Assembly: GCA_964608265.1 (NCBI GenBank) | Contig: CAZSNP010000008.1 | Coordinates: 28,016 to 92,015, forward strand | Source: JANWXR01 sp964608265 | Lineage (GTDB): Bacteria; Chloroflexota; Anaerolineae; Anaerolineales; UBA6663 | DNA: 64,000 nt | Reading direction: 5' to 3' | Shown here: one piece after another, positions 25,554 through 34,967 of the stretch | Position numbering within the stretch: the first letter of the stretch is position 1 | Layout of the letters: each line of letters begins with the position of its first letter | Translations under genes and position numbers: made by a program | Notes under the pieces: generated by a model | Told to the model about the DNA's origin: nothing | Database searches by the model: none | What the model saw: only the letters and a program-made list of their open reading frames with translations

Positions 25554-26603
25554 TTAGACCGTCTCGCCGACCGGCACGTCCATCACCACCCGGGTCCCCT
25601 GCCCCGGCTGGGTGTCGATTTCCAGCGCCCCGCCCAGCAATTCGATCCGCTCCTTGAGCGACGACAGGCCGATGGTTTTCTGTTTACCGTCGAAGACGGT
25701 CTCCACATCGAAGCCCTTGCCGTTGTCCTCGACGATGGCGCGCACGCGGCGGTTGTCGGTGTCGAGCGAAACACGAATCTGGGTGGCCTGGGCGTGGTCG
25801 CGGGCGTTGCTGAGGAGTTCCTGCAGGCCCCGGAAGATCATCACCTCGCGGACGCCCTCGAGGCGGCGTTCCTGCCCGGTGACGGTGAGGGCGGTCTGGA
25901 TATTGGCCTTCTCCTTGAACGCATCGACATAGCGCTTGACGGTCGGCACCAATCCGAGGTCGTCCAACATCATTGGGCGTAAGTCAAAGATGAAGTCGCG
26001 GATTTTTTGCAGCGTCTGGGTGGCCGCGCCCTTCATGTTGGCCAATTCGGCGCGCGCCAGGTTTTGGTCTTTTTCGAACAGGCGGATAGCGATCTCGCTT
26101 TGCAGTACGAAGTTGGACAGCGCCTGGGCCGGGCCGTCGTGAATCTGGCGCGAGAGCTTCTGCCGCTCGACTTCCTGCGCCTCGACGATGCGAACGACGA
26201 TGGGTTTGCCTTCGACGCTGATGTTGCCAGCCCCGGAGGCCTGGGCCGCCGCGGCCTCCAGCGAGGCCAGCGACTTTTGCAGGTGATCGGCGAAACGCTC
26301 CAGATGGGCCTGGTCGGCCTGGAGTTTCTCGACTTGCCCCCGCATCGCAAACAGACGCTGCTGGGCATCTTGCGCGGCGTCGTAAGCGGCCTTGATATCG
26401 GCGCGCGGCAGGTTCTCGAGGTTGGCCTGCATCTGCCGGAGTTGCGCAGCGATTTGCGCATTGCGCTGGGTGAGCTTCTCCATCTCACTCCGGCTCTGCG
26501 TCACCATCATTTTGTTTTCGCGCAGCTCGCGTTGAGCGTTTTCGAGTTCACCGCGGGTGTCTTCCACCAGCGTGGTGATGAGTGAGGGAGCCTCTTGGTC
26601 CAT
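25554..26603 (-). CDS. Soluble DegS/NarX-type sensor histidine kinase
   Basis: 349 residues without a membrane helix. Residues 10-125 are a long coiled-coil (heptads rich in Glu, Gln and Leu) that probably senses or relays an internal signal. The HisKA_3 dimerization box contains H155 in SRQIHDGPAQALSN, and the HATPase domain shows ELLSNARDHAQA (N box), EDNGKGFD (G1) and GLSSLKERIELLGG. This is the class that phosphorylates LuxR-type regulators such as DegU. It follows its regulator gene by 12 nt. A DegS-DegU-like control of the adjacent Tad genes is inferred from position only. Confidence 0.92.
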   Translation of the reverse strand: MDQEAPSLITTLVEDTRGELENAQRELRENKMMVTQSRSEMEKLTQRNAQIAAQLRQMQANLENLPRADIKAAYDAAQDAQQRLFAMRGQVEKLQADQAHLERFADHLQKSLASLEAAAAQASGAGNISVEGKPIVVRIVEAQEVERQKLSRQIHDGPAQALSNFVLQSEIAIRLFEKDQNLARAELANMKGAATQTLQKIRDFIFDLRPMMLDDLGLVPTVKRYVDAFKEKANIQTALTVTGQERRLEGVREVMIFRGLQELLSNARDHAQATQIRVSLDTDNRRVRAIVEDNGKGFDVETVFDGKQKTIGLSSLKERIELLGGALEIDTQPGQGTRVVMDVPVGETV

Positions 26604-26615
26604 ACGCAGGGTGCC

Positions 26616-27317
26616 TTATTTGGAGTTGGAGGCCGCTTCTTCGAGGCGCACCCAGCCGTGGCGCAGCGCGTACACAGCGGCCTGCGTGCGATCCTCCACA
26701 TCCAGCTTCTGCAAAATGGCCGTCATGTGATTCTTGACGGTTTGATGGCTGATCCCAAGTGAATAAGCGATCTCTTTGTTGCTCATGCCGCGCGTCACAC
26801 ACTCCAGAATCTCCATCTCGCGCGGGGAGAGCGGCGAAAAGGCCTCGCGGGTGTCGTTGAGGTACGGGCGCCCGGCCTTCTCCACCCCTTCCTCGAGCCA
26901 GGCTTGCAGACCTTCGTAGTCGTACACGCGGTTGTTGACGACGAAGTGGCCCTGCTTGACCCAGCGCACGACCTGCACCAGGTTCTTCGGTGTGACATCT
27001 TTCGGGCAGTACGCGGCGCTGCCGGCCCGAAAGGCATGCAGTTCCTGTTCGAGGTCGTGGTAGGCGGTGAGCATGATCACACCGGTGCGCACGCGCTCGG
27101 TTTGCAGCTGCCGGATGACCTGCAGCCCGTTCATCCCGGGCAGATTGATATCCAGCAAAACGACATCGGGATGCAGCCTGTGGATTTGGCCCAACGCCTC
27201 CTCGCCGGAGCCAGCCTCGCCGACCACGTGCAGGTCGGACTCGCTTTCGAGCACCTGCCGCAGGCCCTGGCGAAAAAGTGGATGGTCGTCAACGATCAGA
27301 ATGGAGATTTTGTCCAT
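26616..27317 (-). CDS. LuxR/NarL-type response regulator
   Basis: 233 residues. The receiver has D10, D11, phospho-acceptor D56 (VLLDINLPGMNG) and K105 region YCPKDVTP. The LuxR-type helix-turn-helix is at about 163-225 (LSPREMEILECVTRGMSNKEIAYSLGISHQTV is the region; key residues E..IL and VKNH). Between the two domains is a ~40-residue insert with YDYEGLQAWLEEGVEKAG, longer than the usual linker. It is encoded first in a two-gene unit with the kinase and has a strong promoter containing a 10-bp palindrome that might be its own site. Confidence 0.94.
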   Translation of the reverse strand: MDKISILIVDDHPLFRQGLRQVLESESDLHVVGEAGSGEEALGQIHRLHPDVVLLDINLPGMNGLQVIRQLQTERVRTGVIMLTAYHDLEQELHAFRAGSAAYCPKDVTPKNLVQVVRWVKQGHFVVNNRVYDYEGLQAWLEEGVEKAGRPYLNDTREAFSPLSPREMEILECVTRGMSNKEIAYSLGISHQTVKNHMTAILQKLDVEDRTQAAVYALRHGWVRLEEAASNSK

Positions 27318-27359
27318 GAGGCACTCACAAACTCGGACATTAAGGGCGAAACCTGCGGC

Positions 27360-27388
27360 AGTATAGCATGAGTACTAGTACCGTGCAA
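27360..27388 (-). promoter_or_regulatory. Two-component operon promoter with internal palindrome
   Basis: Minus strand: TTGCAC (27388-27383), 17-nt spacer, TATACT (27365-27360). The spacer contains the perfect palindrome GTACTAGTAC (27372-27381), well placed for a regulator site. Confidence 0.7.
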
Positions 27389-27411
27389 TCAGCCGCACTT
27401 ATGTTCTGCGA

Positions 27412-28851
27412 TTACGGCCAACGATACACAACCATGTTTTGGCCACCGGACTGTGGGCTGAACGGCGCATCGGTGCGGAAAACCGGCGTCATCGGGGCCT
27501 CGAGGGCGGGGTACCACCCCTCGAGTGTGATCAGGTATAGCGCGTTCGACGCCGTAATCCACTCCCGCAGTCGGGCCTCGTCGCGGATAAAGGGGATAAC
27601 GTCGGGCGAAATCAGCCCGGCGAGATCAAGCAGCCGCCGTTGGCCGAAATACCCGAGTGCGCCGATGTCGTGCGCAGCGATGAGGGCCTCCGGTTCGGTG
27701 TTCGCCGCCACCCAGCGCGCCGTCGCCACCATCTCGGTTTCGATGATGCGGACGTCGCGCCGGTACGCATCCGCCCCGAGGGCGACAAAAACGGCAAGAA
27801 GCAGGCCAAAGGCCGCCAACCAAGCCCGACTGAGCGCGCGCCGCCACAAATCGCCGCTGTTGAGGCGAAGCACCCCCCCAATCCCCCCCACCCCGACCGC
27901 GACGAGCACAGGGATGGCGGGCATGAGGTATCGGCCATGCTGATAGATGACGGGCAGGCGCAGCACGTAGGCCGCCACGAACGCGGCGACCCACGCGAGT
28001 GGGATCAACCGTGACCACCCGCCGCCGCGCGCCACGCCGAGAACGACCGCGGCGATACCTGGCAGCAGCAACATCTGCGCGCCGATGAGGGGTTGCTGGC
28101 CGACCTGCCACACCCGCTGCCACAACGGCAGCTCGCGATAGATCGCGTACTCGGCCTGTTTGGCATAAAACGTGTTTGGCCAGAGGGTACCCTCAAGCCG
28201 GAAGTTGAAGCCGAGGTAGCTGCCAAACACAGCGGCGAAGGAGAGGCCACATTGCAGGAGCGCCGAGCGCCGGGTGACGGGGCGGCCTTCGAGCCAGACG
28301 CGCGCAAACAGGAAGGGCAGCAGCGTCAACCCATCGGGCCGGGTGAAGGTGGCGAGGCCGGCGACAACGCCCAACCACACCGCTCGCTCGACGGGGATGA
28401 CGAAGGTCGCGAGCACGAGCGCAGCGAATAGCGCCGTCTCCATCCCCGACACCGAGGCCCAGATCATGTGCCACTCGAGCGCCACGGCCACACCCGCGCC
28501 GAGCGCGGCCCAACGCCGACCCGGCCAGAGGCGGAGGACGAGGGCATGGGCCAGCCACGCGTTGGCCAGCAAACATGCCGCGCCGAGCGCATACGTCCAC
28601 GCGCGCGGCTCGAGGCGCAGGGCATAGCCGACGGCGATCAGCGCCGACCACAGCGGCGAGGTCGAGCCGGCCGAAGGCTGGCCGGGGAGGAAGGCGAACT
28701 CGCCCCGCTCGCCGAGGTTGCGGGCGTACGTCTGATGAATCCACGCATCATCGAGGGCAAAGCCGACATAGCCCGTCGCTGCGCTCACGCTGAGGTACGT
28801 GCCGGCCGCGAGAACAACGCTCAACGCGAAGATGTGAAGCGGGCGATACAT
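27412..28851 (-). CDS. Polytopic GT-C-like glycosyltransferase (paralog A)
   Basis: A 479-residue membrane protein with about ten hydrophobic helices. D34-D35 in FALDDAWIHQ, in the first external loop, is the acidic pair expected at the catalytic site of GT-C enzymes that use polyprenyl-phosphate sugars. The C-terminal soluble part shows DIGALGYFGQRRLLDLAGLI, and the gene at 39965 on the opposite side of the island has the same two features, so they are paralogs. The ATG at 28851 is chosen because the first membrane helix follows it. The acceptor is unknown; it may glycosylate proteins or lipids outside the membrane. Confidence 0.75.
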   Translation of the reverse strand: MYRPLHIFALSVVLAAGTYLSVSAATGYVGFALDDAWIHQTYARNLGERGEFAFLPGQPSAGSTSPLWSALIAVGYALRLEPRAWTYALGAACLLANAWLAHALVLRLWPGRRWAALGAGVAVALEWHMIWASVSGMETALFAALVLATFVIPVERAVWLGVVAGLATFTRPDGLTLLPFLFARVWLEGRPVTRRSALLQCGLSFAAVFGSYLGFNFRLEGTLWPNTFYAKQAEYAIYRELPLWQRVWQVGQQPLIGAQMLLLPGIAAVVLGVARGGGWSRLIPLAWVAAFVAAYVLRLPVIYQHGRYLMPAIPVLVAVGVGGIGGVLRLNSGDLWRRALSRAWLAAFGLLLAVFVALGADAYRRDVRIIETEMVATARWVAANTEPEALIAAHDIGALGYFGQRRLLDLAGLISPDVIPFIRDEARLREWITASNALYLITLEGWYPALEAPMTPVFRTDAPFSPQSGGQNMVVYRWP

Positions 28852-28886
28852 GGTGGGGGGATTTTCAACGCACAGGAGCAAAGAGA

Positions 28887-28922
28887 CGAAGCCGCAGGGT
28901 TTCTTTGCTCTCTGCGGCTTCG
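28887..28922. repeat. Inverted repeat between two membrane-protein genes
   Basis: Perfect 11-bp arms CGAAGCCGCAG (28887-28897) and CTGCGGCTTCG (28912-28922) with a 14-nt loop. It fills the 81-nt gap between the two minus-strand genes and has no T run. Confidence 0.7.
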
Positions 28923-28932
28923 CGCCAAGTAG

Positions 28933-30519
28933 TCACGGGATTCTCTCAAAGACCAAAATCGTTTGCCTGCCGTCCGTGAACGTGCGCCGCAGGGTGAGCC
29001 GCGGGTCGCCGGTTGGCTCATCATACAGCGGCCACAACGCCGGCACGATGTTCCGATCGAGCACCAGCCAGCGCGCGCCGAAGTCATCCATCGCCCGCAG
29101 CAGTTCCTCCGGCCCACCGTTGGGGATGACGATGGCGGCGCGGCCCGTGAAGTAGTGGAAGGCGGGCGGGTTGTTGACGGCAACGACCGCGTCCCCCGGC
29201 AGCGCCGCGCCGACCTCGGCGTACACGCGGTCGGCCTGCGCGCTCGGCGGGTCGCGTGGGTCAGCGCCGATGAGTTTGCCCCACGCCACCGCAACGGTGA
29301 GCGCGACGCCGCCGAGCACAAACAGCGTTGTGAACACCGGCTTCGACTTCTCCGGCTGCCAGTGACGGAGGCGGCGGGCGATGAAATCCACCACCGCATC
29401 CAACCCCGCAAGCGCGACGGGCCAGACGAACGGCAGCAGCGCAGTGGCGGAGTGGAAGAAGCCGCCGCGCGGGCCGGGGAAGGTGAAGGCCAGGCTCATC
29501 GCCGCGAGCAGCGCCAGGCCGTAAAGCAGGGCAAGTTGAACGAGCCGCTCCCCGCGCAGCCGCCATCCGCCGACGAGGACGAACGGCAGCCCGAAGATAT
29601 TGGTCTGCGTGGCGACGAAGGATTGCAGATTGCTCGCCAGCGCCTCCCACTTGTCGCGCGCAATCGCCCCCCACCCCGGCGCGAGGAACCGGTCAAACGT
29701 CAACAGAGCCGGATCGTACACGAACAGATCGTCGTAGCTCGTCAACCACAGGGCGCGTGTGCCGCCCGGGGCCAGCGGCGCGCCCGCGACGAGGAGGTTG
29801 CGGAGGAACCAGGGGGCCATGATCACGCAGTAGCCGAGCGATATGAGGGCGAGGTGGCGGGTGACGGGGGACAAGGTTGCCGGCCGGCTGGTGACGGCGA
29901 CAAACGCGAGCAGGCTCAGCAACACCAGCACCCCATCGGCGCGCGCGAGGTGGGCGAGGCCGCAGAGGAGGCCGGTGACGAGCGGCGTGTAGCGGCCGGC
30001 CGGCCGATGGACGTGCACGAATATGGCTCCGGCGGCAGCGAGGGCGAAGACGGCGAACGCATCGGTGTTGGGCCAGTTTGGAAAGTAGAAAGCGCTGAAC
30101 GTGGTGAGCGCCGCCGCCGCGAGGGCGTGGCGGCGCCGGCCGGTGATGCGGTGGGCCACGGCATACGTCAGCGGCGGCAGCGCCGAGGCCGCCAGCACCA
30201 TCGGGATTTGCGCGGCGCGGAAGAGCATGTCGTTCGGCAAGGCGCGGCCCGCCAGCAGCTCGGCCAGGGCGATGAAGGGTGCGGCAACCAGGCTGGTGAG
30301 CGGCATCCAATACAGATGACTCGGCGCAGGCAGGGCGCGGGCCGGGCCGAGGTAATTCCACACATACGGCTCGGTGAAGCCGTGACCGCGCGCCAGTTGC
30401 AGCGCCCCGCCGAAATAGTAATGGGCATCCATGCTGAAGGCCGGGCGCACGATGAAGAGCGCCGTGAGAGTATTGACGGCGAGGGCGGAGAGGAAAATGA
30501 GCGTGAGGTCGCGGCGCAT
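28933..30519 (-). CDS. Polytopic GT-C/PMT-like glycosyltransferase
   Basis: 528 residues with about ten to twelve membrane helices and a short C-terminal soluble end. After the first helix comes FSMDAHYYFGGALQLARG, where an Asp sits in the external loop as in dolichyl-phosphate-mannose-type transferases. ATG 30519 is used rather than a GTG six codons earlier because MRRDLTLIF leads straight into the helix. No ribosome site is evident. It is part of a run of same-strand membrane genes; donor and acceptor are unknown. Confidence 0.75.
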   Translation of the reverse strand: MRRDLTLIFLSALAVNTLTALFIVRPAFSMDAHYYFGGALQLARGHGFTEPYVWNYLGPARALPAPSHLYWMPLTSLVAAPFIALAELLAGRALPNDMLFRAAQIPMVLAASALPPLTYAVAHRITGRRRHALAAAALTTFSAFYFPNWPNTDAFAVFALAAAGAIFVHVHRPAGRYTPLVTGLLCGLAHLARADGVLVLLSLLAFVAVTSRPATLSPVTRHLALISLGYCVIMAPWFLRNLLVAGAPLAPGGTRALWLTSYDDLFVYDPALLTFDRFLAPGWGAIARDKWEALASNLQSFVATQTNIFGLPFVLVGGWRLRGERLVQLALLYGLALLAAMSLAFTFPGPRGGFFHSATALLPFVWPVALAGLDAVVDFIARRLRHWQPEKSKPVFTTLFVLGGVALTVAVAWGKLIGADPRDPPSAQADRVYAEVGAALPGDAVVAVNNPPAFHYFTGRAAIVIPNGGPEELLRAMDDFGARWLVLDRNIVPALWPLYDEPTGDPRLTLRRTFTDGRQTILVFERIP

Positions 30520-30564
30520 CGGGGAGTCAGAATCCACGCCGGAACACGTTTTTGCGCGAATGGT

Positions 30565-32589
30565 TCATGGGATTTCGTAGAGCGTATACGCCGGGCCGAT
30601 GCTCTCGACCAGCCTGAGCTGCTGGCGCAACTCTCGCAGTTCGTCCCAATCGGCGGGGGTGAACAACCCGTCATCGTTTTGCTGGATGAAGGTGAGGCCG
30701 GCCTCGGCGAACAGCACATGCGTGAAGCCCTCGGCCCGCCAGCCCGCGACGGCCGCCAGCGCGGAGCCCGCCGTCCGGCGCGTGTGCCACCAGCGGTCAA
30801 TGATCGTATCCGGCCAGCAACGCTCGATCGTCACGCACTCCAACGCGCGCGGCTCCCACAGAAACAGGACGCGCGCACCGGCGGGCAGCGCGTTCACCCG
30901 TTGGATGGCGAGGGTGTAACCGCCAAGGTGGGCGAGGCGATACTCGTCGGCGGTCTGCGCTCCGGCGAGGTTGGCGAGCGGGCTGCGGCTCGCGAAGTGC
31001 AGCCCCACCTCGGCCACGTTCACCGCGATGACGAAGGCGATGACGCCGCGCACGACCAGGGCCAATCGCAGTTGCGGCAGGTTGAAACTCGGCAACGCGC
31101 TCAGCCCGGCCGCGCCGAGCACGGCCAGCGCCGGGAACATGGCGAAGAACAGCCGCGCCTGCACGGCGTATTGCGACAGCGGCATGAGGCCGACCCACAC
31201 CCCATATCCCGCTGCGCAGAACACGGCCAGCGGCGCCAGGCCGGCCCGCTGCTCGGCGGGCAATCGCCGCCAGCCAAACGCGGCGAGCAGCGGCATCAGC
31301 ACCCATAGCGGCCCGAGCGCGGCATCGTAATCATTCCCGCCCTGCAATCCCAAAAACACGGCCCGAAAGAAAATCAACGCCGCCCACAGCGGGTTAAGTT
31401 CGTCGGGCGAGGGGTGATTGTAGAACTGCTGGCGCAGCGCATCCATCGGCGCGGTCGGCAGGAGCAACGGGAAAAACGGGTTGCCGGTGGTGAGCCAGTT
31501 CCTGAGCAGCCACGGCGCGGTCAGGGCCGCGCACGGGATGAGAAGCACAACCAGGTTGCGAGCGGCGCGCGGCAGGTCGCGGCGCGAGACGAACAGGATG
31601 AAGGCTGAGGCGGCGATGGGCACGATGACGCCGGTGTACTTGCAACCGATAGCGAAGGCCGACAGCGCCCCGGCGAGGACGAGCGACCGCGTGGACAGCC
31701 CGCGTTGCCAGTGATGCAGCGCGCCGAGGGCGCCGACCGCGCACAACATCAGCAGCAGCTCCGCATACGCCCACGCCAGCGACAGCGCGATGGTGAAAGA
31801 CGAGAACAACATCGCCGGGGCGAAGACCGGGACACTTTCTCCCAGCCTCTCCTTCGCAAGCTGCGCCAATGCCAGCGCGAGCACCGCGCCGAAGACCCAG
31901 CCCAACACCTGCGCGGCGATGCCGTCGGTCGAGCCGCGCAGCAGCATGGCCGCCGTGAACAACATCTCGTTGAGCTGGGGCATGCCGGTGAAGACGAGGC
32001 GCGGGTCGGCGTTGAGGCCGCGCAGTTCGACGTACTGCCGGGGCAGAGCGAGGTGATAGACCAGCGCATCCCACATCACCGGCGGGGCGAGCGCGCGCAA
32101 CAGCCCGAGCAGCAGGAGGATGGCCACGCTCATCGCGCACACGCGCTCGAACCGGCCCGACGGCCACGCCGTGCGGGCCGCCGTGCGGGCCGCCGCCCAC
32201 GCCTCCAGCGCCCACGCCCACAGCGCGCGCCGCAGCAGCGCCGTGCCGATGACGGCCAGCGCCCACATCACCGGCGCGTGCAGGGCATTGACGAGGCCAA
32301 GCGCGAAGGTGAAGAGTCCGAGGAGGCCGAAGCCGAGGGTGACCTCGCCCCCCAACCCTCCCCCGCTCGTTTCGCTCCGCTTCACAAACGGAGGATGGAG
32401 CAACCATCGCCCCAGGCCGCCGGCCAGCAGGGTGAGCCACAACGCCACGCCGGCATCGGCGGCGACCGAGGCGAGGTGCGCGGCCAGCGCCGGCGTGATG
32501 GGCTTATGCACGAAGTAGTAACCGATGAGGGTCGCCAGCACGGCGAGCAGAATCACGGCGACGAACCCGGCGTTGCGCGAGTGATTCAT
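30565..32589 (-). CDS. Large polytopic GT-C-like glycosyltransferase
   Basis: 674 residues with about a dozen membrane helices. MWDALVYHLALPRQYVELRG (about 165-185) is the acidic first-loop region, followed by GMPQLNEMLFTAAM, a pattern seen in several uncharacterised bacterial GT-C proteins. Residues from about 62 to 81 (HPPFVKRSETSGGGLGGE) are encoded by an imperfect palindromic repeat lying in frame in the gene. The start ATG overlaps the stop of the upstream Wzy-TPR gene as ATGA, so translation is coupled. Confidence 0.75.
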   Translation of the reverse strand: MNHSRNAGFVAVILLAVLATLIGYYFVHKPITPALAAHLASVAADAGVALWLTLLAGGLGRWLLHPPFVKRSETSGGGLGGEVTLGFGLLGLFTFALGLVNALHAPVMWALAVIGTALLRRALWAWALEAWAAARTAARTAWPSGRFERVCAMSVAILLLLGLLRALAPPVMWDALVYHLALPRQYVELRGLNADPRLVFTGMPQLNEMLFTAAMLLRGSTDGIAAQVLGWVFGAVLALALAQLAKERLGESVPVFAPAMLFSSFTIALSLAWAYAELLLMLCAVGALGALHHWQRGLSTRSLVLAGALSAFAIGCKYTGVIVPIAASAFILFVSRRDLPRAARNLVVLLIPCAALTAPWLLRNWLTTGNPFFPLLLPTAPMDALRQQFYNHPSPDELNPLWAALIFFRAVFLGLQGGNDYDAALGPLWVLMPLLAAFGWRRLPAEQRAGLAPLAVFCAAGYGVWVGLMPLSQYAVQARLFFAMFPALAVLGAAGLSALPSFNLPQLRLALVVRGVIAFVIAVNVAEVGLHFASRSPLANLAGAQTADEYRLAHLGGYTLAIQRVNALPAGARVLFLWEPRALECVTIERCWPDTIIDRWWHTRRTAGSALAAVAGWRAEGFTHVLFAEAGLTFIQQNDDGLFTPADWDELRELRQQLRLVESIGPAYTLYEIP
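32346..32403. repeat. In-frame palindromic repeat inside a GT-C gene
   Basis: CCTCCGTTTG at the 5' side of the minus strand and CGGGGGAGG at the 3' side flank a GC-rich loop; the segment encodes a Ser/Gly/Pro-rich insert between two membrane helices. It resembles the CCCTCNCCC-type intergenic repeats elsewhere in the window. Confidence 0.5.
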
Positions 32590-34967
32590 GGGATCGTCGG
32601 GTCGGCGCGGCGCAGGCGTTGCACGACGGCGACGGCGTTGGCGTCGTCGCCGCTTTGCGCGTACAGGTCGGCGAGTGGGAGCAGCCGCCGCGCGAACTCG
32701 GGCGTGAGGTCGCGGCGCGCCAGTTGCGGCACGACATCGAGCGGGAGCGCGCGGCGTTGATGGAGGAAGTAGGCGTGCGGCGTCCAGCCGGCGGTGCCCC
32801 AGCCGAGCGAGCCGTACTCGGTGACGGCGCCGAAGACGGTGGCATAGCGCGCGCGGGCCTCGGCCGCCTCACCGCGCGCGTGGGCGAGCTCGGCGGCGAG
32901 GGCGATCACCGGCATCTGCCCGCCCACATCCACCGTCTGCGCCCACAGCCCGGCGCGGATGTAGCGCTCAGCCAGGTCGAGGTCGCCGCGCGCCCGGGCC
33001 AGCTCGGCGAACAAAGCGTAATTGCGTGAGAGTTGCGGATCAGCGCGCCACTGTTCGGCGATGGCGCGCTCGGCCTCATCGAACCTTTGCTGCGCGATGA
33101 GGTCGCGGGCCGCATCGGCGGGCGGCGGGGCGGCGCGGATGGTTTGCCGCAACGGTGTCTCGGTCCAAAAGTGCGCGGCGGCGAAAGCCGGGTCGAGCGC
33201 GACCACGCGCTGATACGCCGCCCGCGCGCCATCTTCATCGCCGCTCGTCTCGCGGTACAGGCCGAGGCTCAGCCAGAAATCGGCGGCGCGCGGCGCCAGT
33301 CCGGTGGCGCGGGTGAGTGCGCGCAGCGCCGCCTCGCGTTTGCCCGCCTGCCAGTACAACGCGCCCAGGTTGGCGTGATGGAGGGCGTAGTGCGGTTCAA
33401 GTTCGGCGGCGCGTTCGTAACGTTCAATGGCGGATTGAAGCGCTGCTGTGTCTCCCTCCGCAGCCAAACGGCTGTACGCGTAGCCGGCCTGTTGAGGATA
33501 GAGCGCGAACCTCGGGTCAGCCGCTGCGGCCGCGTCGAAGCGCTCGGCGGTTCGCGCCCAATCGCCTGCGTCGCCGGCCTTGACGCCCTCCTCCGCCAGC
33601 GCATACGCGCGCAGCGAATACGCACTGAAGGCCAGCGCCGCGAGGCAGGGGATCACAAACCACACGGGCGACCATCGCCGTGGCTCGCCTGCCGACCCAT
33701 CGGCCAGCGCGCACGCCATCAAGATCAACAGCGGCACGGCCACGGCCAGGTAGCGAGTGTGATCATCCACTTGCGAATGCGCGAGCCAGCCGAGGCCACA
33801 GGCGCAGGCCGCCGCCCACCGCGCGCGCGCCGCGAGGGTGGCTTTGTTCCGCACGCGCCACAACCGCCACGCCACAATCCCCAACGCAACGATCGTCGCC
33901 GCGAGGCCCAGCGCGCCCGTCTCGGCGAGCGTGTTGAAGGTGACGCTGTGCGCGTGCAGATACGGTCGCTCGGGCGGCGTGGAATTGGCGAGCATGTATT
34001 GCGTGCCGAACGTCCCCGGCCCCACCCCCCAGACCGGCGACTCAGCGAAGGCGGCGAGCGCCGGCCCCCAGAACCCGCTGCGCGCCTGCGTGGCCGGGCC
34101 CTGCGTCGCCGAGCCGCGAAAACTCAGCACGCGATACAGCACCAAACCGAGGCCGAGCACGACGACGAGAGCGAGCGCGCCGAGCACGAGGGGATTGCGG
34201 CGCAGCCACGCCCACGCGCCGAGCGCCCGCCCCCGTGCCGTCGCTGAGACCACCCTGATCCACAACACGGCCAGCGTGCCCAGCGCCACGGCCAACCCGG
34301 CCTGCCCGCCGCGCGAGGCGGTGAAGGCCTGGAGCGCGAGGGCGGCGCTGACGAGGAGGATCAGCAGCACTCGCGGCACGCGCTGCGGTGTCGCCAGCGC
34401 GCGGGCGACCGCCGGAACGATCAGCAGATTGAGGCAGGCCGCCAGCAGGTTCGCATCCCCGAGCACGGCATAAGTGCGGTACTGAAACTCCGGCGCGTAT
34501 GGCAGCCCGGCGGTCACGGCGCGCCAATCGGCCCAGGCGCGCAACACGTCGAACAGCCCCAGCCCGACCACGATGGCACCGGCGATGAGGAGGGTCTTCT
34601 CGATGAGTTCAGCCGGCCAGCCCGCGCGGGTGAGGTCAAACGCGCAACAGAAAATGGCGAAGTAGGCGACGGATTGCGCGAGCAGCGGTGCGCTGCGGCG
34701 TACATCCTGCGAAAGCGCGACGGCCAGCGCCTGCACGACGACGAAGATCACCGCCGCCCACTCCGCGCCGGTGCGCGGGGGCGAGCGACGCCGCCACAGA
34801 CTCCACGCCAGCCAGCCGCCGACGCAAAGAGTGACCACGACGGTCGAGGCCGCCTGCACCGGAAACGCGATCAGCCCGTTCACCGACCCGCCGACGAGGA
34901 GCACGTAGGCCCACAGCAAAATCAGCGCGGCTTCGCGGGCGAGGTAGACGAGGGAGGCGCGGGTCAC
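32586..34967 (-). CDS. O-antigen ligase/Wzy-type membrane protein fused to TPR domain
   Basis: 793 residues in two halves. Residues 1 to about 445 carry about a dozen membrane helices and the Wzy_C/O-antigen-ligase loop VWGVGPGTFGTQYMLAN with HAHSVTFNTLAETG, the conserved H and N/E region of polymerases and ligases. The second half (about 460-790) is a series of tetratricopeptide repeats (HHANLGALYWQAGKREAAL, LGLYRETSGDEDGARAAYQ). It would polymerise or transfer a lipid-linked glycan on the outer face. Start GTG 34967 overlaps the upstream stop as GTGA, and the downstream gene overlaps as ATGA. Confidence 0.85.
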   Translation of the reverse strand: MTRASLVYLAREAALILLWAYVLLVGGSVNGLIAFPVQAASTVVVTLCVGGWLAWSLWRRRSPPRTGAEWAAVIFVVVQALAVALSQDVRRSAPLLAQSVAYFAIFCCAFDLTRAGWPAELIEKTLLIAGAIVVGLGLFDVLRAWADWRAVTAGLPYAPEFQYRTYAVLGDANLLAACLNLLIVPAVARALATPQRVPRVLLILLVSAALALQAFTASRGGQAGLAVALGTLAVLWIRVVSATARGRALGAWAWLRRNPLVLGALALVVVLGLGLVLYRVLSFRGSATQGPATQARSGFWGPALAAFAESPVWGVGPGTFGTQYMLANSTPPERPYLHAHSVTFNTLAETGALGLAATIVALGIVAWRLWRVRNKATLAARARWAAACACGLGWLAHSQVDDHTRYLAVAVPLLILMACALADGSAGEPRRWSPVWFVIPCLAALAFSAYSLRAYALAEEGVKAGDAGDWARTAERFDAAAAADPRFALYPQQAGYAYSRLAAEGDTAALQSAIERYERAAELEPHYALHHANLGALYWQAGKREAALRALTRATGLAPRAADFWLSLGLYRETSGDEDGARAAYQRVVALDPAFAAAHFWTETPLRQTIRAAPPPADAARDLIAQQRFDEAERAIAEQWRADPQLSRNYALFAELARARGDLDLAERYIRAGLWAQTVDVGGQMPVIALAAELAHARGEAAEARARYATVFGAVTEYGSLGWGTAGWTPHAYFLHQRRALPLDVVPQLARRDLTPEFARRLLPLADLYAQSGDDANAVAVVQRLRRADPTIP

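Noticed and set aside
28963..31308. A 781-codon open frame on the plus strand
   Set aside because: It lies antisense to two membrane-protein genes, is rich in Arg, Gln, Glu and Gly, has no recognisable domain and arises from the high GC content.
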